The notes: generated from the sequence alone by a model not told the origin. A stretch of 64,000 bases of DNA from Bacillota bacterium (GCA_023386265.1 JAEWKA010000001.1:62001-126000), one strand, 5' to 3'; shown: positions 9,564 through 18,237, numbered from the stretch's first letter. Program-made: numbers and translations.

Positions 9564-9574
9564 TATGTATCGCG
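9564..9574. repeat. attL core of the 42-kb element
   Basis: TATGTATCGCG, identical to 51963-51973, falls in the sigK codons for Tyr-Val-Ser-Arg. The exact two-base crossover inside it is not determinable here. Confidence 0.88.
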
Positions 9575-9575
9575 C

Positions 9576-9589
9576 CGCGGCTAATGTAA
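9576..9589. repeat. Left attP arm CGCGGCTAATGTAA
   Basis: A 14-base sequence one base inside the core; its exact reverse complement is at 51945-51958, four bases from the other core. Brought together in the excised circle the two form a dyad around the core, as expected for serine-recombinase half sites. Confidence 0.85.
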
Positions 9590-9649
9590 ATGATTTTGTT
9601 TACAATAAATGCGCCATAAATAGGCGCAAACCATTGAAATGTAAGGCTC

Positions 9650-11227
9650 TTAGCTTGCTTGTTCTAACTGGCGAAAACGAAAACGGATGATGAGTTCCTT
9701 GCTCTCGGTCAGATCCACTCGCTCAATGAGGCTGACCAGCAATTCCCTGCTGGTATATGCCGAATCTAGGAATCTCTGCACTAGCGCCTTGGCCCTATCT
9801 TCCAGTTTTGCGGGCGAGTAGTCCGGCTGCTCCAAGGGTGACAGCTTCTGTTCCAGCACCGCGCGGTCCGCTTTGATACGAAGATAGATGCGTTCAAAGT
9901 CGGCATCATCTAGAACGCCTGCCAGCTTATCCATGTACATCTTCTCGAGATTGGTTGTCATACTTTCAATTTTGGCTCTGAGCGTGGTGATTTCGCTTTC
10001 CAGTCCCTCTGCCTGCCACGCTTCCTTCGCAGACTTTTTTGCAACCGGCAGCAACTGGTCTGCAGTCAGATATTGCTCACTAACTTGACGCACTTTATCG
10101 GTAACCGCATCCATTACCGTTTTCTCCTTGATAGAGTGACAGGTGCACACGCCAGCCGTTGTAAAACGCTGATAGGTGCGGCAAACGAAGTACAGGCAGT
10201 CCTCCCCTTTGGCATTCTTGCGATTAATCACCGCCATGGGATATCCGCACTCGTGGCAGAAGATAAGCCCTTTAAGCGGAAAGTCGTAGGTGCGGGAGCG
10301 GGTGTGCTTGCGGCTGTTCACCAGCATTCGCACCTTTTGAAAAGTATCCCGGTCAATGAGCGGTTCATGTGTATCTTCTACTACCACCCAATTTTCTCGA
10401 GCCTGCTTGATGCTCTTTTGGGATTTGTAATTGATCTTCACACTTTTTCCCTGCACCATGTTACCGATATATGTTTCGTTTTGGAACATGTCGGAAATCC
10501 TTTCGCTGCTCCACATTCCGGTGTAAGGCCCCACACGCCCCTGATTCAGCCCAGCGTAGGTCGCCGGCGTCGGAATTTTCTCCGCGTTGAGCTGGGCTGC
10601 GATTTTATGGCAGGACATACCTTCGAGAGCCATGCCGAAGATTCGACGAACCATCGGGGCAACTTCTTCATCGATGACGATTTTATTCTTCTCATCAGGA
10701 TTCATTTTGTATCCATAGATTGCTTTGCCACCGATGAACAATCCCTTGCGCTGCTTGTCATGCTTGACACTTTTTATCTTCTTTGAGATATCCTTGGCAT
10801 ACATATCGTTCATTATTGCGCGGAATGGGGTAATGTCGTTAGCCGTGCTGTCCACGCCAGTGTCGATACCGTCGAGGAGAGAAATATATCGCACGCGTTT
10901 TTCGGGGAAATATCGTTCCATATAATGACCAGTCAGTATATAATCGCGTCCTAAACGGGAGAGGTCCTTTGTTATGACCATGTTGACCTTTTTCGCTTCA
11001 ATGTCGCCGATCAGCCGTTTGAAATCGGGCCTGTCAAAGTTGGTTCCCGACCAACCGTCGTCAATATAGGTGTCGTACACGGAGAGGCGGTGTTCCGTTG
11101 CAAACTGGCTCAGCAGAGACTTTTGGTTGTTAACACTCTCAGACGGTCCCTCGTTTTCATCCTCCTTTGACAGCCTGATATACAGGCCTACATTATAATC
11201 CATAGGATTGCTTACTTCTAAATACAT
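9650..11227 (-). CDS. Large serine recombinase/integrase of the 42-kb element
   Basis: 525 residues: resolvase domain with nucleophile in LYIRLSKED (Ser20), DGWSGTNFDRPDF and KDLSRLGRDY; recombinase domain (GKAIYGYKMNPDEKN); zinc ribbon (FCHECGYPMAV with a downstream CTCHS); and a C-terminal coiled coil. This matches the TndX/Tn5397-like integrases common on clostridial mobile elements. The ATG at 11227 is preferred over a start at 11254 because GGAGG lies 6 bases upstream. Its 3' end points at attL, 75 bases away. It is the obvious enzyme for integration into, and possible excision from, sigK. It is clearly different in sequence from the recombinase at 7.5 kb. Confidence 0.92.
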   Translation of the reverse strand: MYLEVSNPMDYNVGLYIRLSKEDENEGPSESVNNQKSLLSQFATEHRLSVYDTYIDDGWSGTNFDRPDFKRLIGDIEAKKVNMVITKDLSRLGRDYILTGHYMERYFPEKRVRYISLLDGIDTGVDSTANDITPFRAIMNDMYAKDISKKIKSVKHDKQRKGLFIGGKAIYGYKMNPDEKNKIVIDEEVAPMVRRIFGMALEGMSCHKIAAQLNAEKIPTPATYAGLNQGRVGPYTGMWSSERISDMFQNETYIGNMVQGKSVKINYKSQKSIKQARENWVVVEDTHEPLIDRDTFQKVRMLVNSRKHTRSRTYDFPLKGLIFCHECGYPMAVINRKNAKGEDCLYFVCRTYQRFTTAGVCTCHSIKEKTVMDAVTDKVRQVSEQYLTADQLLPVAKKSAKEAWQAEGLESEITTLRAKIESMTTNLEKMYMDKLAGVLDDADFERIYLRIKADRAVLEQKLSPLEQPDYSPAKLEDRAKALVQRFLDSAYTSRELLVSLIERVDLTESKELIIRFRFRQLEQAS

Positions 11228-11266
11228 TTCAAACCTCCAAAAATTAGCGACCATTCATCATGGATA

Positions 11267-11419
11267 TCATAAATGAACTGGTCCGGATAATGCAAATTTG
11301 TGGCCGTCATGCATGAGCTCCCGCTGAAGGAACAACTCAAAGGAACGAAATATAATTTGAGCGGCGGCATCGCCTTCATCTGTAAAGTAGCAAGTCACGG
11401 TTATTTTTGGTTTACTCAT
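11267..11419 (-). CDS. Small conserved-looking protein upstream of the integrase
   Basis: A 50-residue product beginning MSKPKITVTCYFTDEGDAAA and ending SGPVHL, with a strong AAAGGGGA ribosome site 8 bases before the ATG at 11419. It lies 40 bases upstream of the integrase on the same strand, so the two are probably cotranscribed. I do not recognise a function. A small protein beside a serine integrase could be a directionality factor or an orphan element protein; this is only a positional guess. Confidence 0.6.
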   Translation of the reverse strand: MSKPKITVTCYFTDEGDAAAQIIFRSFELFLQRELMHDGHKFALSGPVHL

Positions 11420-12121
11420 AAATTGATTCCCCTTTATGTCTGGATAATAATAGATATGCGGATTAGCACGGATTTTGCTTGTACATCAAAATATTCTTTA
11501 ATCACTCAACTAGTGTGATGGTCGATAGTTGGTGTAAAACTCGTATTTCCACTTCAATATTAGTCCACATAGAAGTGCGGCTGAAAACGAATTTTTGTAT
11601 TTATTAAGTTTTCTCCATTAACATATTGCAGTTTAATGGCACAAAAACGGAGACCGCTGTCATATTCTCTTGCATCAGGCAATCTCCGTGGATTCTACCA
11701 TTAAGCCCTATGGCTTAATTTGTTATGGTTCTATTTGACACTACATCCCGAACCAAGGGCGACGAACAAGAACAGCGAATAGCATCGCTTCACAGGATTC
11801 TAACCTCCCCGAGGATCTCTCCGAGCTGCTCCCATTGCTTGAGTCTGTGGCTGAGCAGGAGTATCATTGTAGGCTGACAAGGTCATTGCAAAGCAGATTG
11901 CTAGTTCTGCTTTACCGAGCGGATATTTCACCGCTTACACATATGGAATATTGTTCTCATTTGTGGTCTTCGCGCATCCACGGTCGTCGCTTTTCCCTTC
12001 CGGGCTCGTCAGCTAAAGTATTCATTTCGTCGGATATTAAGTTTTCAAGGTTCGAAACGGGAAAGAACATCCTTCCTTACTTGTATAGGGGAAGAAGTTG
12101 TCGACTTGAGTCAAATTATTT
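11420..12121. other. 700-bp stretch without a recognised gene
   Basis: Contains an 8-bp stem-loop ATTAAGCC/GGCTTAAT near 11699-11718 and a higher-GC patch (about 11750-11900). One plus-strand frame of that patch reads like a real protein fragment (LPEDLSELLPLLESVAEQE) that I cannot identify. It looks like scrambled remnant DNA between the integrase and the sigma-like gene. Confidence 0.4.
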
Positions 12122-12550
12122 TTAGAACTTAGTAAATTTTCTGAGCTTTGATAGAAGCTTCAGCTTTCTGTTGTTAAGAGTTTTTTGAGGAATCCCGAGG
12201 CGACTGGCATATTCGCGCTCCGAAACACCCTCAAAAAATAAAGCCCTGATGAGCATTTGTTCATCAGGGCTGAGAATCAATATAGCATTTTTGATTTTCT
12301 CTATCCCAAGCCGCCTTTCAACCAGATGCTCAGTATGGCGTTCAACTGATGAAAGCTCGTGAAAGTTCTCATAATTGATATCTTCATTTTTCACGAGTGA
12401 ACTGATTTGAATTTCGTGCTTGTAAAAGCTGGAGTTGTTGTCATCAATGTTCCATCCACTTCTGGTATAAGCGGTATAGACCTCATCGCTGACCTCGACA
12501 TTCTCATATTTTCTTGTTGCTGTGTTGTATACGCCTTTAAGCGTTTTCAT
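12122..12550 (-). CDS. Sigma-70-like / helix-turn-helix regulator of mobile-element type
   Basis: 142 residues with a C-terminal region-4-like helix-turn-helix (LSPDEQMLIRALFFEGVSE, REYASRLGIPQKTLNNRKLK). Short sigma-70-like proteins of this layout are frequent on clostridial integrative elements, where they are thought to control element genes. The ATG at 12550 follows a GGAGG with proper spacing. No region 2 is present, so it is not a complete sigma factor. Its target is unknown. Confidence 0.7.
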   Translation of the reverse strand: MKTLKGVYNTATRKYENVEVSDEVYTAYTRSGWNIDDNNSSFYKHEIQISSLVKNEDINYENFHELSSVERHTEHLVERRLGIEKIKNAILILSPDEQMLIRALFFEGVSEREYASRLGIPQKTLNNRKLKLLSKLRKFTKF

Positions 12551-12719
12551 AATATTCCTCCGTTTTAGAAATCTTGTTGTCAGTCAGATTTCTAAGAACG
12601 GAGGCGAACGACAATGAAATATGTAAATCAACCGTTTCCCCTGCCTAAGTCAAAAGAAAAGTCGGGAAAGATTGCTATCTTACTCAACTTAGTCCTGTTT
12701 AATACGTTGATAAAACGGA

Positions 12720-12768
12720 CATGCAACTGCCCAAAACCTAAGTAATTCAGGTTTTGGGCAGTTGCATG
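12720..12768. repeat. Perfect 20-bp inverted repeat with 9-base loop
   Basis: Arms CATGCAACTGCCCAAAACCT (12720-12739) and its exact complement (12749-12768). No T-run follows on either side, so it is unusual for a simple terminator. It lies between the sigma-like gene and a secreted-protein gene read from the opposite side. Confidence 0.8.
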
Positions 12769-13014
12769 TATCGCCTGCATTTACTATAAAGCTAATCTAA
12801 ACAAAATGCAGTTGGTTTAAGTTTGGATTAAGGCCGGGCTATTATCGAAAACTAAATCGTCTATTAACCTTCCCAATCAGTTACATAATTATCTGCAGCT
12901 ATTATATAAATCCAATTGCGGACAAAATTTATAAATTCACTGTTTGCTGGTCGAACGGAACTTTCTGAAAAGTAGCTTTTTGGATCATACCCTCCATGTT
13001 CCATTAAAGAAAAG

Positions 13015-13476
13015 CTACCGATACCTGTTTCCACTGCTATATCTGATGTTGGGGGGCGTCGGGTATCCAGCGGTAAGTAAATAAGCGCTATCCGTAAGAC
13101 TCGTAAGTGAGACGTACGCTGGTGTGGTAACATTTTTGACTAAAATATAGCTACCATCATCAAATGTAAATTTCTCCTCTGTGTTTGCAGCCAACTTAAT
13201 GCCTTCAAGTGACTCGTGAGCTATATCTTCATTAAAACAATCAAATGAAAAAATAGCCTGTCCAGCAACAATGCTTCCTTCGTTAGCAAGCTCAATTAAT
13301 CTGCTTACATCATCATCGGTACTATTACCGGATTTTATTTCGTCGGTTATGCGGATGACTACCGCGGCAATTAGAGCTTTCTGACTTTTGTCGGTCGTGG
13401 ACGCAAAAGCTGAGCTTGAAAGTAGCATAGCTACCACAAGTGTAATGCTAAGAGCCTCAAATAATTTTTTACTCAT
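13015..13476 (-). CDS. Secreted protein with signal peptide, possibly frameshifted at its 3' end
   Basis: The N-terminus MSKKLFEALSITLVVAMLL followed by SSSAFAS is a clear signal peptide. The ATG at 13476 follows AAGGA; an earlier ATG at 13500 lacks a site. The mature part has no recognised domain. In this frame it ends soon after a six-C run (minus strand, about 13047-13052). The next frame continues with a plausible sequence (ETGIGSFSLMEHGGYDP) to a stop at 12864. A one-base slip in the homopolymer would give one protein of about 200 residues. It could be a sequencing error or a genuine frameshift. Confidence 0.6.
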   Translation of the reverse strand: MSKKLFEALSITLVVAMLLSSSAFASTTDKSQKALIAAVVIRITDEIKSGNSTDDDVSRLIELANEGSIVAGQAIFSFDCFNEDIAHESLEGIKLAANTEEKFTFDDGSYILVKNVTTPAYVSLTSLTDSAYLLTAGYPTPPNIRYSSGNRYR

Positions 13477-13513
13477 AATTATCCTTCTTTCATTTTTCAA
13501 ATTTAAAGATACC

Positions 13514-13646
13514 TATGGACAAGAATCAAATTATCCCAACACACACCAGCTTACGATCTGAATATTTGAAAATTGTTTTAAACTCTCACTCTTATATCCT
13601 GTGATACCCTGACTTTGTGACAGGTATTTAATAAAACATATATTTT
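13514..13646. repeat. Diverged direct repeat, copy A
   Basis: About 133 bases matching 48370-48504 over their whole length with scattered substitutions. Both start near TATGGACAAGA and end near CATATATTTT. Neither copy codes for a recognised protein; copy B directly adjoins IS3 remnants. It may be the end of an old insertion sequence. Confidence 0.75.
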
Positions 13647-13712
13647 ACGGGAGGAAATGCCGCGTGCACACTAAACCAAACAGTTGAGATCGAGGAAGGA
13701 AAGGAAATCATT

Positions 13713-13931
13713 TTGTATGAAGCGATGTTTAGGCAGGATGGTAAATATAGAACATATGATGATTTACTGAGCTTCGTGAAAACAGATTATTTTGTAGAAA
13801 CCGGCATAGGCGACAAGAGTTCTGCTATGAAAGCGTCGCACATTGCCAATTTCTGCAGTCAGAAGTATACTAAGTCGTTCTCCAACACCTTTCAGAATAA
13901 GCATAAATCGACAATAGAATTTTTAAAATAA
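13713..13931 (+). CDS. Short hypothetical protein, perhaps a truncated fragment
   Basis: 72 residues if read from a TTG at 13713. The frame stays open upstream (TVEIEEGKEIILYEAMFRQD), suggesting the tail of a longer protein cut at the repeat ending at 13646. No family is recognised. A GGAAAGGAAA run lies just before the TTG. Low confidence that it is expressed. Confidence 0.3.
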   Translation: MYEAMFRQDGKYRTYDDLLSFVKTDYFVETGIGDKSSAMKASHIANFCSQKYTKSFSNTFQNKHKSTIEFLK

Positions 13932-14190
13932 TAGATTACTAATTAGCTTAGAGAGTTTTGGGGCCGAGTAGAGCCCATATGAAGTTACACCGGTTGGCTA
14001 AACCCGCTTTATTTTAATAATTGGAGTTTTTTTCTACTCATAGATTAAAGCTTTAAAACCATGAGATAGCCTGTGGATATACAAAAAATCGGTCAAGGCA
14101 TTGTACCTTAACCGTTCTTTCGTATTCTACCTATAACTGAACCGTTACGGCGAACCCGCCGATGAAAAAATAGAGGTTCGTATAGGCCTT

Positions 14191-14236
14191 GTCAGACGCT
14201 CTCCCAAAGTATCGGGTGAACACCCCCGTTTTTACG
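14191..14236. repeat. tRNA-Ala-derived remnant (5'-half side)
   Basis: Forty-six bases nearly identical to 44761-44806, the anticodon-arm, D-arm and upstream side of a degenerate tRNA-Ala on the minus strand. The 3' half of a tRNA is missing here. It marks a probable junction of an older insertion at the left side of the radical-SAM/ABC cargo block. Confidence 0.65.
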
Positions 14237-14339
14237 GTGTCTATAATCACAGGAGAGCTCATAATGCTCATGTGGTTTAACAATATAATGTTTTAATAAA
14301 AAACAATGTAGCCGCAGATGTTCATCTCGTTTTTGAAAC

Positions 14340-14369
14340 TTGTACTGTGTATATTTGTTGTGTTATAAT
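14340..14369 (+). promoter_or_regulatory. Putative promoter of the radical-SAM/ABC operon
   Basis: TTGTAC (14340-14345) and TATAAT (14364-14369) with 18-bp spacing, about 220 bases upstream of the radical SAM start. The long leader shows no structure that I recognise. Confidence 0.5.
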
Positions 14370-14592
14370 TATATTCAGACAAAATAAGAACTTTTGAATA
14401 CGTTCTTTATCTTTAGAGTTTAGTAAGGCTCAGCATATACACCAGTGAAATGAGGCTTAGCCGCAGCTCAACCGCAGTATATAACGTGTGTCTGGCATTT
14501 TTTGTGAAAACGGAACGTTCATAGATTAATTTTCTACGCATAGTGTAGTAAAAACGAACTCAGGGATTGAGCATTAAACAGGTTAGGATGAA

Positions 14593-15873
14593 ATGATGAG
14601 AAAGGTGTACGTTAACGGCAAGAAAGAGGAAATCCCCCCGTTTCCCCATCACAAAAACTATGTTTATCGAAGCAACCAGTTTTTCAGACCTAAGAGTTTA
14701 CTTACACATTTAACCATTGGAAGATTTATCACAATAAAAGAGGTGGTCAGAGGGTATAAGTACAAATGTTCTATACCGAGAACAATACTTATTGACCCAA
14801 CGAGTAGTTGCAACTTGAAGTGTAAAGGCTGCTGGGCCGCAGACTATGCAAAAGGTGACAATTTAAGTTTTGAAAAGCTTGATGACATTCTAACTCAAAC
14901 TGAAAGACTTGGAATTTTGGATGTGCAGGTGTCCGGCGGTGAACCGCTGATGCGCAAGGCTGATTTATTGCGACTTTCCCGCAAGCACAGAAAAACCTCG
15001 TTCGGGGTCTTTACTAACGCTACGCTTATTGATGATGCGTTTGCGGAGGAGCTTGAGAAGGTCGGTAATCTTAACATGTATCTTAGCATAGAGGGAACTA
15101 GAGAGGAAACCGACTTTCGGCGCGGAGAAGGGGTTTATGACAAGGTTGTTGCCGCTATGCATGTTTTGCATAAACGAAATATCGGCTTTGCTTTTTCAAC
15201 CTGCTATCACGCGAAAAACTATAAAACCATTGCAAGCGACGAGTTTCTTGACGATATGAGGGCGAGAGGTGCTTGGTTCGGCTGGCTGTTCAACTATGTT
15301 CCGGTGGGTAAAGATGCCGATCTATCACTTGTTTGTACCCCGGAACAGCGCGCTTACGTTAAAGAAAAGGTCGACGAATACTGCGTTCGAAATAAATACA
15401 CAATAATCGATTTTTGGAACAATGGGCATACAACGTGCGGCTGTGTTGCCGCGGGAACCGGGTTTTTACATATCAACGCCAAAGGCGATGTTGAACCCTG
15501 TGCGTTTTGCCATTATTCAGACTGCAATATTAACGATATGTCACTTGTCGAAGCACTACAGTCACCTTTTTTAACTAAATTTCGTTCGGCACAGCCCTTT
15601 TCGGACAACCCCCTTAGGGCATGTCCGCTTATTGATGTTCCTGACGTTATTGTAGAAAGAATAAATGACGGTGGCGCTCATTCGACACATTATTCTGCAC
15701 CTGAGTCGGCGGATGCGCTCGCGGACAAAACGAGACAAAATGCCGAAAAATGGCAGCCGGTTGCGGATGAACTTCTAAAATCGCTGGAAAAAAGGAAGAT
15801 TTCAAACTACAACGCTACTGTGAAATTCATAAGATTCAGAAAAAAGGTTACCGAAGGCAGACGAATAAGGTGA
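14593..15873 (+). CDS. Radical SAM protein with C-terminal Cys-rich (SPASM-like) region
   Basis: 426 residues. The radical SAM cluster motif C-x3-C-x2-C is CNLKCKGC near residue 76, followed by VSGGEPL (SAM-binding GGE). Near residues 275-305 are extra cysteines (TTCGCVAAGTG, EPCAFCHYSDC) like an auxiliary-cluster domain. Such enzymes do radical chemistry on peptides or small molecules in the cytoplasm. It heads an operon with a lipoprotein and an ABC-2 type exporter. No precursor peptide gene is obvious nearby, so calling it a peptide maturase is speculation. The start may be the ATG at 14593 or 14596; the latter is better spaced from TAGGA. Confidence 0.88.
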   Translation: MMRKVYVNGKKEEIPPFPHHKNYVYRSNQFFRPKSLLTHLTIGRFITIKEVVRGYKYKCSIPRTILIDPTSSCNLKCKGCWAADYAKGDNLSFEKLDDILTQTERLGILDVQVSGGEPLMRKADLLRLSRKHRKTSFGVFTNATLIDDAFAEELEKVGNLNMYLSIEGTREETDFRRGEGVYDKVVAAMHVLHKRNIGFAFSTCYHAKNYKTIASDEFLDDMRARGAWFGWLFNYVPVGKDADLSLVCTPEQRAYVKEKVDEYCVRNKYTIIDFWNNGHTTCGCVAAGTGFLHINAKGDVEPCAFCHYSDCNINDMSLVEALQSPFLTKFRSAQPFSDNPLRACPLIDVPDVIVERINDGGAHSTHYSAPESADALADKTRQNAEKWQPVADELLKSLEKRKISNYNATVKFIRFRKKVTEGRRIR

Positions 15874-15918
15874 AGAAAGTAAGTCATGACAGCACTGAAA
15901 TTATTGGAGGTAGAATTA

Positions 15919-17499
15919 ATGCATACCCGTAACAAATGGTTTCGTTCCGCTATCATTATCCTGAGCATTGCACTTGTTTTCACCCAGCTTTCCGCATGCG
16001 GCAAACAAGTAATAGTAAGACCCGACGGTATGTCTTCGGACCCGGAGACGGTTGAAGATGAACCCCAAATGCTCCAAAGTGAAGTTTTCGCGGTGGGAGT
16101 TAAAGAGGCGCTGCTTGAAGCGGTGAAAAAAAGCGAGAGCATTGGCTCTTTGCAGCTTGGTATGCTTTTTGATCCGGGAGCGCAGCTTGACGAAACTCAG
16201 TCAAATTACACCAAGTTTGCAGTTACCTTGATAAACGCGGAGGATGCAAGCAACTCCATGGCAATTACAGTGGAATCGACGCTTGACGCCTCTAGCGGAG
16301 ATTCGTCGATGGTGACAAGCGTACAGGTGGGAAGCGAAGTCTCGCAGAGCGGCGGCGTATATTTCACGGGCAATTCTATGCTTATAAAAAAAGCCAATGT
16401 GGAACAGCCGATGATCCAGCATGCGCTTGACCCTACGGTGACAGCGTCATTTAAAACACTTACTGCGGCAGAACGCTTTAGCAGGGTGCTTTCCGACACA
16501 ACAAAAATAAAAATGAACGATGGCGATTGGGGCGCAGTCATAGATGCGTTTCTGCAGATTGTAGAAGCAAGCGCGCAGGAGACGGATTACAATACGGAAA
16601 CGCAATCCGTGACAATGGCGGGTGAAACAGAAGACTGCACGGCAACAATTTTGACTCTGACAGGAGAAAGCGCGATTGCCGTTACGTGCGGTATGGTTAC
16701 GCTGATTTCACAGGATCCGTCATTCAAGTCGTTCTTCGTTTCCCAATACTTAATTGATTCGGAAAAATATGGAATTACCGGCATGGACGGTGTGCTGCGC
16801 GACCTATCCGCGCTAACGGTTGAAGAGAGAAATGCAATGTCGCTGACATTCAAAACCCTTAAAGGCGAAAGAACTTCGGCAGTATACCTAAACGCCGTCA
16901 CGGGTCAGAAAGCTATGACTATTTTGTTTAAGTTTTTTAAAGACGGATATGTAAGAGAAAACAACATCAGCTTCAGCGGCTTTGACGGCGGCGGAGTTAA
17001 TATGACGGAGCAGAATTCCTCTGCCGGCGGAGACAACTACACGGGTCAGATAATTTACAATAACGCCTCCCCCGGAGGAGTGCTTCAGGAGCATACCGAA
17101 GTAACAACACAAAGCACGATTACCAAAAGCAGTTATACTACGAATGCGCAGTTTATTTATAACCGTGCCGCCGCGGGAGACATGAGCGCAATGGATTTTA
17201 ACGGCTCGTTCAATTACTCCCAACAGGAAAACTCGCAGGGGACAAGCGGCACTTCAACAGGGACGTTTACAACCTTGAGTGACGGGGAATATACAACGCT
17301 CAATATGTCAATGTCATTGGAGCAGGTTAACTCTGTTGTGACTGTTAGCGTTCCTCAGTTTATTCCGGCGGCTGGCATAAGCACAAACGATCAGGCGAAC
17401 CTCTATGCTGCACTCGGGGAAGATTTCACCCCAGATATGTTTAACCTCGCACCGGCATCTACACGTTCTACCGTTGCGCTTTTGCTGCTGTTTTTCTGA
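15919..17499 (+). CDS. Large lipoprotein of unknown function
   Basis: About 526 residues with a lipoprotein signal ending LSAC (Cys about 27) and then an extracellular Ser/Thr/Asn-rich protein without a domain that I recognise. The C-terminus ends in a short hydrophobic stretch (STVALLLLFF). The ATG at 15919 follows GGAGG; an upstream in-frame ATG at 15886 is less likely. It sits 45 bases after the radical SAM gene and 9 before the ABC ATPase, so it is in the operon and probably displayed on the outer face of the membrane where the exporter opens. Confidence 0.75.
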   Translation: MHTRNKWFRSAIIILSIALVFTQLSACGKQVIVRPDGMSSDPETVEDEPQMLQSEVFAVGVKEALLEAVKKSESIGSLQLGMLFDPGAQLDETQSNYTKFAVTLINAEDASNSMAITVESTLDASSGDSSMVTSVQVGSEVSQSGGVYFTGNSMLIKKANVEQPMIQHALDPTVTASFKTLTAAERFSRVLSDTTKIKMNDGDWGAVIDAFLQIVEASAQETDYNTETQSVTMAGETEDCTATILTLTGESAIAVTCGMVTLISQDPSFKSFFVSQYLIDSEKYGITGMDGVLRDLSALTVEERNAMSLTFKTLKGERTSAVYLNAVTGQKAMTILFKFFKDGYVRENNISFSGFDGGGVNMTEQNSSAGGDNYTGQIIYNNASPGGVLQEHTEVTTQSTITKSSYTTNAQFIYNRAAAGDMSAMDFNGSFNYSQQENSQGTSGTSTGTFTTLSDGEYTTLNMSMSLEQVNSVVTVSVPQFIPAAGISTNDQANLYAALGEDFTPDMFNLAPASTRSTVALLLLFF

Positions 17500-17508
17500 G
17501 GAATAAAT

Positions 17509-18237
17509 ATGAACAGTGAATTCTTGCGTGCGGAGGGCATTTCCAAAAAGTACGGAAATATTACCGCACTGGATAATGTGTCGTTTTCGCTGAAGCGTGG
17601 AGAAATACTGGGACTGTTTGGCAAGAACGGCTCCGGCAAATCAACGCTCCTGGATATAATCGCGTTGGCGGCAAAACCTGACGGCGGACAGATTTTTTTT
17701 GAGGGTGAAGAAGTCAGCTCAAATCTGACCTTAGCAAGGCGTAGGATAGGTTATGTTCCACAGGAAATTGCGCTTTTTGAAGAACTAACAGTGCGCGAAA
17801 ATCTGCTTTGTTGGTCCAAACTTCCGGGTAAAAAGGCGAAAGCTCGGGCATGGGAAGTTGCAGAAAAGTTGAATCTACCAGAAATTTACGGAAAAAAGGT
17901 GGTTGAACTCTCAGGGGGTATGAAAAGGCGGGTAAATCTTGCGGTGGCCCTGCTAGGAGAACCCGAGCTTATGGTGCTTGATGAACCTTTTGCCGGAGTA
18001 GACTCGGACAACACGGACGGAATTGAGAAAGTGCTGAAAGAAATGGCGGAGCGCGGCACGGCGCAGATCGTTTCCGGCCATTCGCCCGAACAGATGCTGC
18101 AGCTGATTGACCGAGTCTTGGTGCTCTCCTGTGGAGAAATTGCTTATTTCGGCGATAAGGAAGAGTTCCTTCGAGCAGCGGAAGGTGTTGGTGTTAATCA
18201 TCTGATATACAGCATCATACACGGAGTAGCTACATGA
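17509..18237 (+). CDS. ABC transporter ATP-binding protein (ABC-2 exporter type)
   Basis: 242 residues, one cassette: Walker A GLFGKNGSGKST, Q-loop YVPQEIALFEEL, signature LSGGMKRRV, Walker B LMVLDEPFAGVD and a switch His in IVSGHSPEQM. The sequence type is that of multidrug/lipid exporters with separate permeases. Its stop overlaps the next gene by ATGA, implying translational coupling to the first permease. Confidence 0.93.
   Translation: MNSEFLRAEGISKKYGNITALDNVSFSLKRGEILGLFGKNGSGKSTLLDIIALAAKPDGGQIFFEGEEVSSNLTLARRRIGYVPQEIALFEELTVRENLLCWSKLPGKKAKARAWEVAEKLNLPEIYGKKVVELSGGMKRRVNLAVALLGEPELMVLDEPFAGVDSDNTDGIEKVLKEMAERGTAQIVSGHSPEQMLQLIDRVLVLSCGEIAYFGDKEEFLRAAEGVGVNHLIYSIIHGVAT

Larger units (their letters stand above)
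9267..9584 (+). pseudogene. sigK: sigK 3' half, segment 1 (RNA polymerase sigma-K regions 3-4), interrupted
   Basis: In frame from the AATGA core this encodes NEVLMYFRSARK, then VSLSESIETDGAGSSLCLMD, then region 4 (LDERESEIIRLRYGLDGE) and the helix-turn-helix GISRSYVSR. These are hallmark sequences of the late mother-cell sporulation sigma factor. A GTG at 9255 is only an artefact of reading back into the recombinase. The coding stops at SRRG because a 42-kb element is inserted after the YVSR codons. The lost C-terminal codons lie at 51974-52031 in the matching frame. The 5' half, with region 2, is absent from the window, as expected if a skin-like element separates it. Confidence 0.9.

Noticed and set aside
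10073..10786. 237-codon plus-strand frame over the element integrase
   Set aside because: Antisense shadow of the recombinase; no ribosome site and no family.
7496..11227. Both recombinases as a duplicated pair from one element
   Set aside because: They differ in N-terminus, zinc region and orientation, and each abuts a different junction in sigK (AATGA versus TATGTATCGCG).
14450..14524. 24-codon frame upstream of the radical SAM gene as a precursor peptide
   Set aside because: No ribosome site and no leader/core pattern such as a Cys-rich or Gly-Gly motif.
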